Below, in pieces: positions 48,532 through 55,893 of a DNA stretch of 64,000 nucleotides (its first letter is position 1; each line of letters starts with the position of its first letter). The position numbers were made by a program, and so were the translations under genes. The notes under the pieces are model-generated. The model did no database searches. It was not told the origin of the DNA and was given only the letters and a program-made list of their open reading frames with translations. This stretch comes from UBA1724 sp963621575 (lineage in GTDB: Bacteria > Verrucomicrobiota > Lentisphaeria > Oligosphaerales > Oligosphaeraceae), in contig CAVFEH010000007.1 of NCBI GenBank assembly GCA_963621575.1, positions 1-64,000 of the forward strand, written 5' to 3'.

Positions 48532-48968
48532 CCAAGGCCACACGAGACAACGAAGGAGAGCGCATCTCCGCCGCGCTAAAGGACTTCCGCAGACACCACG
48601 ATCTCTCGTTGTCGGAGATGGCGCAGTTGCTGAATGTGAACCGGACGACCCTCTCCAACTGGGAGAAGGCCTCCCATCGGACGCACCACGAACGCACCCG
48701 CTCCTTCTTCGCCTCCCTGGAGACCCTGGAGGAGAATCCCGTTGCCCAAGAACGTCTGCGGCTGCTTCTGCTGCGCTCGTCCCGGTCCCTCCTGCCGGAT
48801 TCACAACTCCAGTCAATGCTTCCCCGGGCCCTGCAGATCTTCCGGCTCTCGCCCTCCCCCCGGCGCCTGGTGGAAAGCCTCCACGCGTTCCTGCAACGCA
48901 GCGTGCAAAAACACCGCCCCCTCCTATTGTCCGTGGATTTGGATGGCGACCCGCAGACGCCGTCATGA
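48528..48968 (+). CDS. XRE-family helix-turn-helix protein (cluster member 2)
   Basis: 146 residues with the HTH at about 13-52 (ISAALKDFRRHHDLSLSEMA, QLLNVNRTTLSNWEKA) and a C-terminal helical region sharing the SPRRLVESLHAFLQRS pattern with member 1 (SPERLLKRLRALLEKN). It overlaps member 1 by four bases. Sequence identity between members is modest, so this is an old duplication rather than a recent one. Its targets are unknown; autoregulation of the cluster is plausible. Confidence 0.8.
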   Translation: MTKATRDNEGERISAALKDFRRHHDLSLSEMAQLLNVNRTTLSNWEKASHRTHHERTRSFFASLETLEENPVAQERLRLLLLRSSRSLLPDSQLQSMLPRALQIFRLSPSPRRLVESLHAFLQRSVQKHRPLLLSVDLDGDPQTPS

Positions 48969-49137
48969 ACGTGGGTCCGGGCGTCTTCGGGATTCTTTCG
49001 GAATTTCCGCAAAGAAATGGAAATCCCGCCGGCGGCGTCCTTTCCCGGGGGGCGCCGGGTATATTCGCTTTTCCCGACGGACGATGATTCGCCGGGCCTT
49101 GCCAGACAATCCCCCCCTTTGACCACGGAGTCCCCCC

Positions 49138-49629
49138 ATGTCCCAGGAAGAAGACGCGCACACGACCAATGCCCCTGCATTTGATGGAGAATTCACGGAG
49201 TCCTTCCGCCGGCAGCTGCACACCCGGCGAGAGGACCTGGGCCTGACCCTGGACGAATTGGGCGGACTCATCCACGTGGAGGGTTCCACCCTCCGGAAAT
49301 GGGAGTCGGGACACACCCTGCGGTGCCGTGCAAAGTTCATCCGGCGCATCCGGCACTTCCTGGACGGCGAATACGACCACGTGGCACGCGCCCGAAAGAC
49401 AGATCCCCTCGCCGCAACGCCCCCTACCCGGCAGGAGGCGCTCCAACGGGAAGAACTCCCCCTCCTCCAATGCCTGGACCAGGCGGCAGCCCTCTACCAC
49501 CTCTGCAAAACAAAACCCAGCCTGCGGCAGAAACTCCTGGAGCGCCTCCAGGACGCCATCCGGCAAGAGGCGGATTGCCTGCAAAGCGCCATCGGACAAA
49601 ACCATCCCCGGGAACACTCCGCCGGATAG
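49138..49629 (+). CDS. XRE-family helix-turn-helix protein (cluster member 3)
   Basis: 163 residues. The HTH lies at about 23-62 (FRRQLHTRREDLGLTLDELG, GLIHVEGSTLRKWESG). The C-terminal half is helical, with LLQCLDQAAALYHLCKTKPS and LRQKLLERLQDAIRQEADC. It has its own possible promoter in the 169-base gap (GGTATATTCGC near 49059) and a weak ribosome site (CACGGAG). It ends the plus-strand run; the next genes converge from the other side. Confidence 0.8.
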   Translation: MSQEEDAHTTNAPAFDGEFTESFRRQLHTRREDLGLTLDELGGLIHVEGSTLRKWESGHTLRCRAKFIRRIRHFLDGEYDHVARARKTDPLAATPPTRQEALQREELPLLQCLDQAAALYHLCKTKPSLRQKLLERLQDAIRQEADCLQSAIGQNHPREHSAG

Positions 49630-49638
49630 CGGACACCC

Positions 49639-49665
49639 GACGCAAGACGGCCGCCGCCTTGCGTC
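49639..49665. terminator. Possible hairpin terminator between convergent genes
   Basis: GACGCAAG (49639-49646) pairs with CTTGCGTC (49658-49665), eight perfect pairs, 10 bases after the third HTH gene. There is no T-run, so termination by it is uncertain. Confidence 0.3.
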
Positions 49666-49792
49666 CATCCCGGCGGAGTGCCGTGGAAGAGTGCCTGAAC
49701 GCCCCGGAATCCCGACAATGCCACCGGTGCCCAATGCAGTGGCGGTTCCCGTGCCCGTTCGTCCCGCCAACGCCCGTCTGGCGCCAAACCAA

Positions 49793-50545
49793 CTACCTGC
49801 CCAGCAACCCGGCCAGCAATTGGCGGATGTCGTCCGGTTTCCTGCGGATTCCTTGCTGTTCGAGGTCGTTGCGGGAAATACTCAAGCGTTGTAGAAAAAC
49901 CTCCATCTCCACCGAAATCGCCTCCGGCAAGACGATGCGTGCATCAGGGGACAGCATGGTGCACAAACGAAGGACATCGCTGCGGTGTTTCTTCACGTCC
50001 CTGGAATCGACATGCTCGCCACGTTCCCTGCGTTCAGACAAATCCATCCAGGCTTTTGCCTTCAGAACAATCAGCGCCGCAGGCGTCAGAAGCGAAACCC
50101 CGTCCAGAATCGTCCTGTTGGAGAGCATCAGGGAATAGTAATCATCGTCAAGGAGAATGGCCGACAGGCTTGAAACCTCATCAAAAAATGGAATCGGCAC
50201 AAGCCCATGGAGCTCCGCATCACCGAACACGTCTGGCCTCCTGGCGAACAGTTCAAGCATCTCGGGATACCCTTCGGATGCGGGACTCCGGAAACGGTAG
50301 AAATTTCTCGTTCCATCGGCTTTCTCCCGAATCTGGTACCCGCCAAGGCGTATGAAATCCCAGAACCTTCTGCCGAATGCAACGGTAAGCACCTCGACAC
50401 AAAGCACAATGTCGAGGTCATGAGTGGCACGGAACGGGAACGGGGTCAGCGACATCTGGACATCGCACGCCGCACCGCCAATGAGAATATACTGATTCTC
50501 CATGCCGGAAAAATGCTTGCGGAACACATCCAGGCCTTTCATCAT
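49793..50545 (-). CDS. AbiEii-like nucleotidyltransferase (putative toxin)
   Basis: A 250-residue nucleotidyltransferase-fold protein. The GG at 23-24 (YILIGGAACDVQMSLTP) and the R-A-T-x-D-L-D sequence (FRATHDLDIVL, Asp43 and Asp45) match the metal-binding core of AbiEii/MNT-type enzymes. Downstream DDDYYSLMLSNRT and ALIVLKAKAWMDL fit the second half of the fold. It overlaps the upstream regulator by four bases (ATGA) and has a fair ribosome site (AAAGAGGTGTT). AbiEii toxins block growth by modifying tRNA or other RNA; the target here is not evident. Confidence 0.7.
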   Translation of the reverse strand: MMKGLDVFRKHFSGMENQYILIGGAACDVQMSLTPFPFRATHDLDIVLCVEVLTVAFGRRFWDFIRLGGYQIREKADGTRNFYRFRSPASEGYPEMLELFARRPDVFGDAELHGLVPIPFFDEVSSLSAILLDDDYYSLMLSNRTILDGVSLLTPAALIVLKAKAWMDLSERRERGEHVDSRDVKKHRSDVLRLCTMLSPDARIVLPEAISVEMEVFLQRLSISRNDLEQQGIRRKPDDIRQLLAGLLGR

Positions 50546-51483
50546 AACACCTCTTTCATCATTTCATCCAAACAAAGCTGGACACGATCATCCTTGTCAT
50601 CTTTCAGGGCCAGCCAAAGCGAGAACGGATCAACGCCCCCGTCGGATATTGCAAAGGGAGGATAGTTCCACAGTTCCAGGCGCACGGGAGCGTCTGCAAG
50701 CGGAATCTCTGCCTGCCGCAGACGCGAATAATCCGTATGAAACGCCGCCACTTCACGCCATTCAGGCGGATTCAGCATGCTCCGCATGGCAAGCGCTTCC
50801 GTCCCCGAAGGGACAGCCACAAGTCCACGGGGCAGTTTTTCAACGCCGACAATGCGCCTGCAGGGAGAGTGCAGCCTGTCCCTGATGTCCTCCCACTGTG
50901 CGGAACGGTCGCCAAGAAAGAGCAGGCGACGTTCCTTGCCCTGGCGTCTCGCGGCCCCGAAGAATTCAAGTTCATCGAAGGCGCGGATTACAGTGGGCTT
51001 GGTGAAACCTGTGGCTTCCATTGCCTCCGCTATGCCGAATCCCAACGACTGGTTGTTCAGCCATTTCAAGAACAGAATCTGGCCTGCATTGCCCACAGAC
51101 TCAAATGTCCGCTGTTTCTTCGTGCCGAACTCTGACAGCACGATGGCCATGAACGGCAGGTAAACCTGACGGCCGGGAATAACAAAGGGGACTTTCCTTT
51201 GCATCAGACGCTGCCTTTCATACGCCTGCAAGCCGTTGCAGCCAAAAATAATTGTACGGCCTGTCTGCGCCGCAAGAAAACCAGCATGCTTTGCAATGGA
51301 AACGGGCGTCAGCGACGCTTCCGGCTTCTTGACGGCCAAAAGGCAGGAATGCCCTCCAAGAGTGAAACTGTAGAAAACATAATTCCAGCCAAGAAAAGCG
51401 GGCAAACGCGTGTCCGAATACGCAGAAGCATGGATTTCCATGCCCAATGCCAATCGAAGGTAATCTGTAATTTGCCTGATCAT
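50542..51483 (-). CDS. AbiEi-like winged-helix regulator (putative antitoxin)
   Basis: A 313-residue protein upstream of, and overlapping, the nucleotidyltransferase. Residues 1-110 form an alpha/beta domain whose QRKVPFVIPGRQVYLPFM segment recalls the VPG-x-Q-YLP signature of regulators paired with AbiEii toxins. A winged-helix lies at about 133-190 (ILFLKWLNNQSLGFGIAEAM, EATGFTKPTVIRAFDELEFF). The C-terminal third has no recognised domain. Its own promoter contains an inverted repeat, the usual arrangement for an autoregulating antitoxin. The family link is from motifs and context only. Confidence 0.6.
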   Translation of the reverse strand: MIRQITDYLRLALGMEIHASAYSDTRLPAFLGWNYVFYSFTLGGHSCLLAVKKPEASLTPVSIAKHAGFLAAQTGRTIIFGCNGLQAYERQRLMQRKVPFVIPGRQVYLPFMAIVLSEFGTKKQRTFESVGNAGQILFLKWLNNQSLGFGIAEAMEATGFTKPTVIRAFDELEFFGAARRQGKERRLLFLGDRSAQWEDIRDRLHSPCRRIVGVEKLPRGLVAVPSGTEALAMRSMLNPPEWREVAAFHTDYSRLRQAEIPLADAPVRLELWNYPPFAISDGGVDPFSLWLALKDDKDDRVQLCLDEMMKEVL

Positions 51484-51513
51484 GGTCTCATTCCGCTTCT
51501 ACAGCCTGCACTG

Positions 51514-51554
51514 TTGCTTGAGTAAAATTGTAATTTAACTCGAGCAAAAATCAA
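51514..51554 (-). promoter_or_regulatory. Promoter with palindromic operator for the AbiE-like pair
   Basis: On the minus strand TTGATT (51549-51554) and TACAAT (51527-51532) are 16 bases apart, a good sigma-70 promoter. Over it lies a 10-base inverted repeat, TTGCTTGAGT (51514-51523) and ACTCGAGCAA (51538-51547), matching at nine positions with a 14-base AT-rich centre containing the -10. Binding there would block the polymerase. Confidence 0.7.
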
Positions 51555-51709
51555 GAAATAAAAAGGGAAAAGATATCAGAATCATGCGGATTCCATCATA
51601 GATTGCGCACAAACAAGGGATGCCACGCAATGCACTTCGCCTTGCAGAAGGCACAGTCCGGCTTCGTCTTCCTTCCCTGCCGGAGGAAGCGGATACACAG
51701 GTGCTTGCC

Positions 51710-51757
51710 ACAAAGCAAAAGGCGGGGCGCTGTGATGCGCTCCGCCTTTTGCTTTGT
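51710..51757. terminator. Long hairpin, terminator of the tRNA pair
   Basis: A perfect 16-bp stem (51710-51725 with 51742-51757, AAAGCAAAAGGCGG inside it) around a 16-base loop with its own GCGC pairing. On the minus strand it lies directly after tRNA-Phe and reads GGCGG, hairpin, CCGCCTTTTGCTTT, so it should end the tRNA transcript. It may also work for plus-strand reading. Confidence 0.75.
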
Positions 51758-51761
51758 AAAA

Positions 51762-51837
51762 TGGTGGCAAGGGCCGGGGTCGAACCGGCGACGCAAGGAT
51801 TTTCAGTCCTTCGCTCTACCAACTGAGCTACCCCGCC
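51762..51837 (-). tRNA. tRNA-Phe (GAA)
   Basis: 76 bases including an encoded CCA. The acceptor GGCGGGG pairs with CCTTGCC through two G-U pairs, the D-arm is AGCTC..GAGC, the anticodon stem AAGGA/TCCTT holds the loop CTGAAAA (anticodon GAA), and the T-arm GCCGG/CCGGC holds TTCGACC. It follows tRNA-Arg by 15 bases in the same transcript. Confidence 0.95.
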
Positions 51838-51852
51838 TTGGGGAAAGAGGAA

Positions 51853-51929
51853 TGGTGAACCTGGAGGAGCTCGAATCCCCAACCTTCTGGTCCGTAGCCA
51901 GACGCTCTATCCAATTGAGCTACAGGTCC
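51853..51929 (-). tRNA. tRNA-Arg (ACG)
   Basis: 77 bases including an encoded CCA. The acceptor GGACCTG pairs with CAGGTTC, the anticodon stem TCTGG/CCAGA holds CTACGGA (anticodon ACG, read as ICG), and the T-arm loop is TTCGAGC. It is the upstream member of the tRNA pair. Confidence 0.95.
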
Positions 51930-52064
51930 ACTGGATGGCCACGACTCTTTGCAGTCCTGACGCGAGGCATACTGTAGCCCCGCGTTTTTGGATTTCAAGT
52001 TGCCTCCGTCAAATTTCCGGAAAGAAAGCCGGGGGATTAATGGAGGTGTCGTGCGGGATGGGTG

Positions 52065-52922
52065 CTACACGCCGGAGAAGGCTGCGAAACCGCCGTCGAT
52101 GGGGATCACGGTGCCGTTGACGAAACCGGCGGCCTTGTCGTCGAGGAGCCAGAGGACGGCGCCCAGGAGGTCTTCGGGAGTTCCGAAGCGTCCCATGGGG
52201 GTGTGCTTGAGGATGGTTTCGCCTCTGGGGGTGAGAGAGCCATCGGGGTTCGTGAGCATGGCGCGGTTCTGGTTGGTGACGAAGAACCCGGGGGCGATGG
52301 CGTTAACGCGGACGCCGACTTTCGCCAGGTGGGTGGCCAGCCACTGTGTGAAGTTGCTGACGGCGGCCTTTGCGCCGGAGTAGGCGGGGATCTTGGTCAG
52401 GGGCCGGAAGGCGTTCATGGAGGAGACATTCAGAATGGTGCCGTGCCCTTTCTTGACCATGTCGGCGCAGAAGACCTGGGTGGGCAGGAGAGTGCCGATG
52501 AAGTTCAGGTTGAAGACGAAGGAGATTCCGGCGGGATCCAGGTTGAAGAAATTGAACTTTCCTTCCTCGGGGTTGGTGACGTCCTCCCTGGTGGCGAACT
52601 CGCGGGAGGTGGTGCCCTTGGGGTTGTTGCCGCCGGCGCCGTTGATCAGGATATCCACGGGGCCGTAGGCCTCCAGGACCTGCTTGTGGGCCTCCTCCAG
52701 GGAGGCCTTCTCCAGCACGTTGGCCACGACGGCAATGGCCTCGCCGCCCTGGGCCTTGATGGCGTCGGCGCAGGTCTGGGCGGCCTCCGCCTTCAAGTCC
52801 AGCACGGCCACCTTGGCGCCGCAGCCGGCCACGGCCTGGGCCATGACGCCGCACAGCACACCGCCGGCGCCAGTGACCACGACCACCTTGTTCTTCAGAT
52901 CCACATTCAAGGGCAGTTCCAT
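52065..52922 (-). CDS. SDR-type D-mannonate/fructuronate oxidoreductase
   Basis: Short-chain dehydrogenase of 285 residues, beginning with MELPLNVDLKNKVVVVTGAG, the N-terminus of the UxuB-like SDR group (B. subtilis YjmF type). It has the Rossmann loop TGAGGVLCGV, INGAGGNNPKG, the catalytic Ser in NVSSMNAF and Tyr-x-x-x-Lys in AYSGAKAAVSNF, and a proline-rich NAIAPGFF exit. The inferred reaction is reduction of D-fructuronate to D-mannonate, the step after UxaC, also encoded in this window. Substrate choice cannot be proven by sequence. The ATG at 52922 is preferred to an upstream frame extension. Confidence 0.82.
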   Translation of the reverse strand: MELPLNVDLKNKVVVVTGAGGVLCGVMAQAVAGCGAKVAVLDLKAEAAQTCADAIKAQGGEAIAVVANVLEKASLEEAHKQVLEAYGPVDILINGAGGNNPKGTTSREFATREDVTNPEEGKFNFFNLDPAGISFVFNLNFIGTLLPTQVFCADMVKKGHGTILNVSSMNAFRPLTKIPAYSGAKAAVSNFTQWLATHLAKVGVRVNAIAPGFFVTNQNRAMLTNPDGSLTPRGETILKHTPMGRFGTPEDLLGAVLWLLDDKAAGFVNGTVIPIDGGFAAFSGV

Positions 52923-53007
52923 TGTCCAATTCCTCTGTTGCTCGTTGATTTGACGCGGCTGCGAACCATTCACGGGCGCCGCGCGCATGAGAGTAAAAAA
53001 AAGGGTT

Positions 53008-53856
53008 CTATGCCTCTTCGCGGGAGGCCGCCAGCAGCTGTGCGGTCTCCTGGGGCCAGAGGGCGCTGTCCGGGGTCTCCAGGATCATGGGACGGGCGTC
53101 CAGCCGGGGGTCCCTGGCCAGACGCAGGAAAGTCTCCCAGCCAAGATTGCCGTCGCCGATGGGGGCATGGCGGTCCAAATGGGACCCCAGGGCGGACCTG
53201 GTGTCATTCCAGTGCATCCCCCGGAGCATCTCCAGCCCGATGCGCTGCTGGAATTCATCCCAGAAGGCGTCCAGTCCTTCGGCAGTGGAAAGATCAATGC
53301 CGGCGGCGTAGGCGTGGCAGGTGTCGATGCAGATTCCCGTGCGACGGGGGCACGCTATCTTCTCCAGCAGAATCTGGAGTTCCTCCAGGGTATTTCCGAG
53401 GGTGCTCCCCTGCCCCGCCGTATTCTCGATGACCGCCACCGCGCTCTCCGTCTCATCCAATGCCTGGCGGACGCACGCCGCGATGTGGTTCAGAGCCTCG
53501 CCACGATCGCCATCCAAGGCGTTTCCCGGATGGAAATTCAGCATCCGGAGCCCCAGGACCTCCACCCGGCGCAGCTCGGCGGCGAAGGCCTTCGTGGCCG
53601 CCGCGCGCTTCTCGGCAGAGGGATTCCCCAGGTTAATGAGATAGGAGTCATGGGGGAGAACCGCCTCCGCGGGGATGCCCGCCCGCCCGATGGCCTCCCG
53701 GAACGCGGCGGACTCCGCCTCGGAAATGGGCGGCGCACTCCACTGGCGCTGGTTCTTCGTGAAAATGGCGAATCCCGTGGCGCCGCACTCCACGGCGCGG
53801 GACACCGACAACGCAAGCCCCCCCGCAATGGAAAGATGTGGACCGATGTACTTCAT
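53008..53856 (-). CDS. nfo: Endonuclease IV (deoxyribonuclease IV)
   Basis: AP endonuclease acting at abasic sites with three zinc ions. The 282 residues start MKYIGPHLSIAGGL and carry all metal-site motifs: FTKNQRQWS, LPHDSYLINLGNP, NFHPGN, VIENTAGQGSTLG (Glu ligand), CIDTCHAYAAGID, HWNDTRSALGSHLDRHAPIG and ILETP. Normal length. A long open frame upstream belongs to the dapF region and is a shadow. It is 85 bases from the SDR gene and 94 bases from dapF on the same strand. Confidence 0.96.
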   Translation of the reverse strand: MKYIGPHLSIAGGLALSVSRAVECGATGFAIFTKNQRQWSAPPISEAESAAFREAIGRAGIPAEAVLPHDSYLINLGNPSAEKRAAATKAFAAELRRVEVLGLRMLNFHPGNALDGDRGEALNHIAACVRQALDETESAVAVIENTAGQGSTLGNTLEELQILLEKIACPRRTGICIDTCHAYAAGIDLSTAEGLDAFWDEFQQRIGLEMLRGMHWNDTRSALGSHLDRHAPIGDGNLGWETFLRLARDPRLDARPMILETPDSALWPQETAQLLAASREEA

Positions 53857-53950
53857 GGTGTGGAGAATTCCGGGGAGTGTGGTGGCGAAAGACTTCAGCA
53901 GGGGAGCGGGGACGGCAGTCCCCGTCCTTTCGTTTTCCCCCCGGCGCCCG

Positions 53951-54838
53951 CTATGCCAGCACCGCGTCGTAGACCCGTGCCACGGGCCCGGTGAGGGTGG
54001 CCTGGAACTCCGGAGAGAGGGAGATGACGAGGTCTCCGCCGGGCATTCTGACCGTAACGGGGGACTTGCAGCGTCCGGTTTTGACGGCGACGCCGGCGCA
54101 GGCGGTGGAGCTGGTTCCGCTGGCGAGAGTGTATCCCGCGCCGCGCTCGTAGATCTCCGCCTGGAGGGTGTGTTCGTCCAGGACATGGATGAACTGGACG
54201 TTTGCGCGATGGGGGAAAAGCGGGTGGGATTCCAGGACTGGTCCCCAGCGGAGGGCCAGTTCCCGGGTGGGGGGCTCGTCCAGCAGGACCACGCAGTGGG
54301 GATTTCCCACGGTGGCGGCGCAGAAGAGAATCTCCTCGCCACCGGGAAGCACGAGGCGTTCCGAAAGGACCTCGCGGGGGGCGCCCGCCACGGGGATCTC
54401 GCGGCTGTCGAAGGAGACCCGTCCCATTCGCGCCTGAATGGCATCCTCGGGGTCCAGGACGCGGCATTCCACGGGGCCGCCCAGGGTGCCCAGGACGAAG
54501 GGTTCCCCGGTGCGCACCATCCCGCAGTCCCAAAGGTACCGGGAGAAGATCCGCACGCCGTTCCCGCTCTTCTCGGCCTCGCTTCCATCGGGATTGAGGA
54601 TCCGGAAGGCGCAGAGGGCCTCCGAATGCTTTAACGAGTCGAAAAAGCGGGAGCCGGGAAGATAAGGGCCGTAGAGAATGCCGTCGCTGCCCAGACCGTA
54701 GTTCCGGTGGCAGATGCGGCGGACCTCCCCGGCGTCGATGGTCTCCGGGGCCGCCTCTGCGGGGCACAGCGGAATCAGGTAGTCGTTGCCCAGTCCGTGG
54801 TATTTCCGGAAGGCGCCGGCGGACGCAGGGGCGCTCAT
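53951..54838 (-). CDS. dapF: Diaminopimelate epimerase-like protein with Ser in place of both catalytic Cys
   Basis: The 295 residues follow the DapF fold and ligand pattern closely: KYHGLGNDYLI, NPDGSEAEKSGNGVRIF, GNPHCVVL, ANVQFIHV and ERGAGYTLASGTSS. In E. coli DapF the two catalytic residues are Cys in CGNG and CGSG; here both positions are Ser (Ser91 and Ser240). I recall EKSGNG and ASG-SS variants in other annotated DapF proteins, so this may be an established subfamily, perhaps with different chemistry. It overlaps the TPR membrane gene by four bases (ATGA). If active it supplies meso-diaminopimelate for peptidoglycan and lysine. Confidence 0.85.
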   Translation of the reverse strand: MSAPASAGAFRKYHGLGNDYLIPLCPAEAAPETIDAGEVRRICHRNYGLGSDGILYGPYLPGSRFFDSLKHSEALCAFRILNPDGSEAEKSGNGVRIFSRYLWDCGMVRTGEPFVLGTLGGPVECRVLDPEDAIQARMGRVSFDSREIPVAGAPREVLSERLVLPGGEEILFCAATVGNPHCVVLLDEPPTRELALRWGPVLESHPLFPHRANVQFIHVLDEHTLQAEIYERGAGYTLASGTSSTACAGVAVKTGRCKSPVTVRMPGGDLVISLSPEFQATLTGPVARVYDAVLA

Positions 54839-55674
54839 CGCCGGAATCCTCCCCGGGGGCGTCCGCCAAAGCGGTCCTGTGGGGAGACGCGGACCGGCGC
54901 GGGCTGCTCCAATCCCAGGGCATACCAGTTCTCGCCGAGCCCTGCATTGCTGAAGCGGGTCATGCGGCGGTTGGCCAGGTGCTCCCAGTTCTGGGCGATG
55001 ACGGGGTCGCCGGTCTTCTTCTTGGCCTCGTCCAGGAGAGTCACCGCCTCGGTGAGCTTGTTCTGCTTCACCAGCAGCCAGGAGTAGGTGGCGTAGCAGA
55101 GGGTGCTCTTCTCATATTTGAAGCGGGCGATATTCTTGCGGAAGACCTTGTCCAGGGCCGCCACGTCCTCGGGGGCCTTCTTCCACTGGAGGACCAGCCG
55201 CATGCAGAGGATGGAGGGGTCCACGACCATGGCCTTCTCCAGGAAGGGCCGGGCGGCCTCGTAATCCCGGATCTGGTAGAGGAGCTGCCCCTTCATGAGG
55301 TTCACCTGGGCCATGGCCAGGGGGTTCCAGAGACGATACTTGCGGGCCTCGTCAATGGAGGGGAGGATCCGACGGACCTCTGAGGCCATCTCCTCCTCCA
55401 ACTGCGCCGCCGCCTTCGCGCCGCCCTGGCCACGCTGCGCCATCATGTTCGCCTTGGTCCGAATCCGGTTCTGCGCCGCCACCAGGTCGCTTTGCACATT
55501 GCCGAAAATCCGGCGCAGCTGACGGGCGATCCACAGGTTCACCGGAACAATCACCACCAGCGCGGCGGCCACGCCCGCCAAAATCGCCCAGCCCCAATGG
55601 CCACCCTCGCCGGCGACGTATGTGAAGTACCCGGCGGCGAATGCCGCCACAAGGGAAAAGGAGATGATTAGCAT
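54835..55674 (-). CDS. Membrane TPR-like protein, unknown function
   Basis: A 279-residue protein with two N-terminal membrane helices (about 3-20, IISFSLVAAFAAGYFT, and about 27-50, GWAILAGVAAALVVIVPVNLWI), followed by a charged helical stretch (QSDLVAAQNRIRTKANMMAQ) and helix pairs of tetratricopeptide type, such as LMKGQLLYQIRDYEAARPFLEKA and SWLLVKQNKLTEAVTLLDEAKKK. It ends in an Arg/Gly-rich tail. Overlapping dapF by four bases, it is probably co-expressed. ATG 55674 is chosen; upstream is a Pro/Ala-rich extension of little coding character. Confidence 0.72.
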   Translation of the reverse strand: MLIISFSLVAAFAAGYFTYVAGEGGHWGWAILAGVAAALVVIVPVNLWIARQLRRIFGNVQSDLVAAQNRIRTKANMMAQRGQGGAKAAAQLEEEMASEVRRILPSIDEARKYRLWNPLAMAQVNLMKGQLLYQIRDYEAARPFLEKAMVVDPSILCMRLVLQWKKAPEDVAALDKVFRKNIARFKYEKSTLCYATYSWLLVKQNKLTEAVTLLDEAKKKTGDPVIAQNWEHLANRRMTRFSNAGLGENWYALGLEQPAPVRVSPQDRFGGRPRGGFRR

Positions 55675-55893
55675 AGAGGTCTTTTTTGGGAAAGGGAGGA
55701 AAGAGGAAGCGGGTGCCGCCTGCGGCGCACTTGCATCGCCCCGTCCGGCGGGAACAAGACGAGCGGAGGCCGGGGTGCGGCCGGGCACATCGCATGACTC
55801 CCGGCGGCAGAACCGCGGCCGCCGTCAAAAGAATGCGGAATTTCCGCGAAACCCCCAATCTAAACCACAAACCGCGGGCGTGCGGGCTTCGGA

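Noticed and set aside
49600..51930. Integrative element with att sites at the tRNA genes
   Set aside because: No integrase gene and no duplicate of a tRNA 3' end was found around 49.6-51.7 kb or in the region beyond.
51603..51977. Plus-strand frame running through both tRNA genes
   Set aside because: Part of its sequence (WQGPGSNRRRKDFQSF) is the translation of the complement of tRNA-Phe, a familiar false gene.
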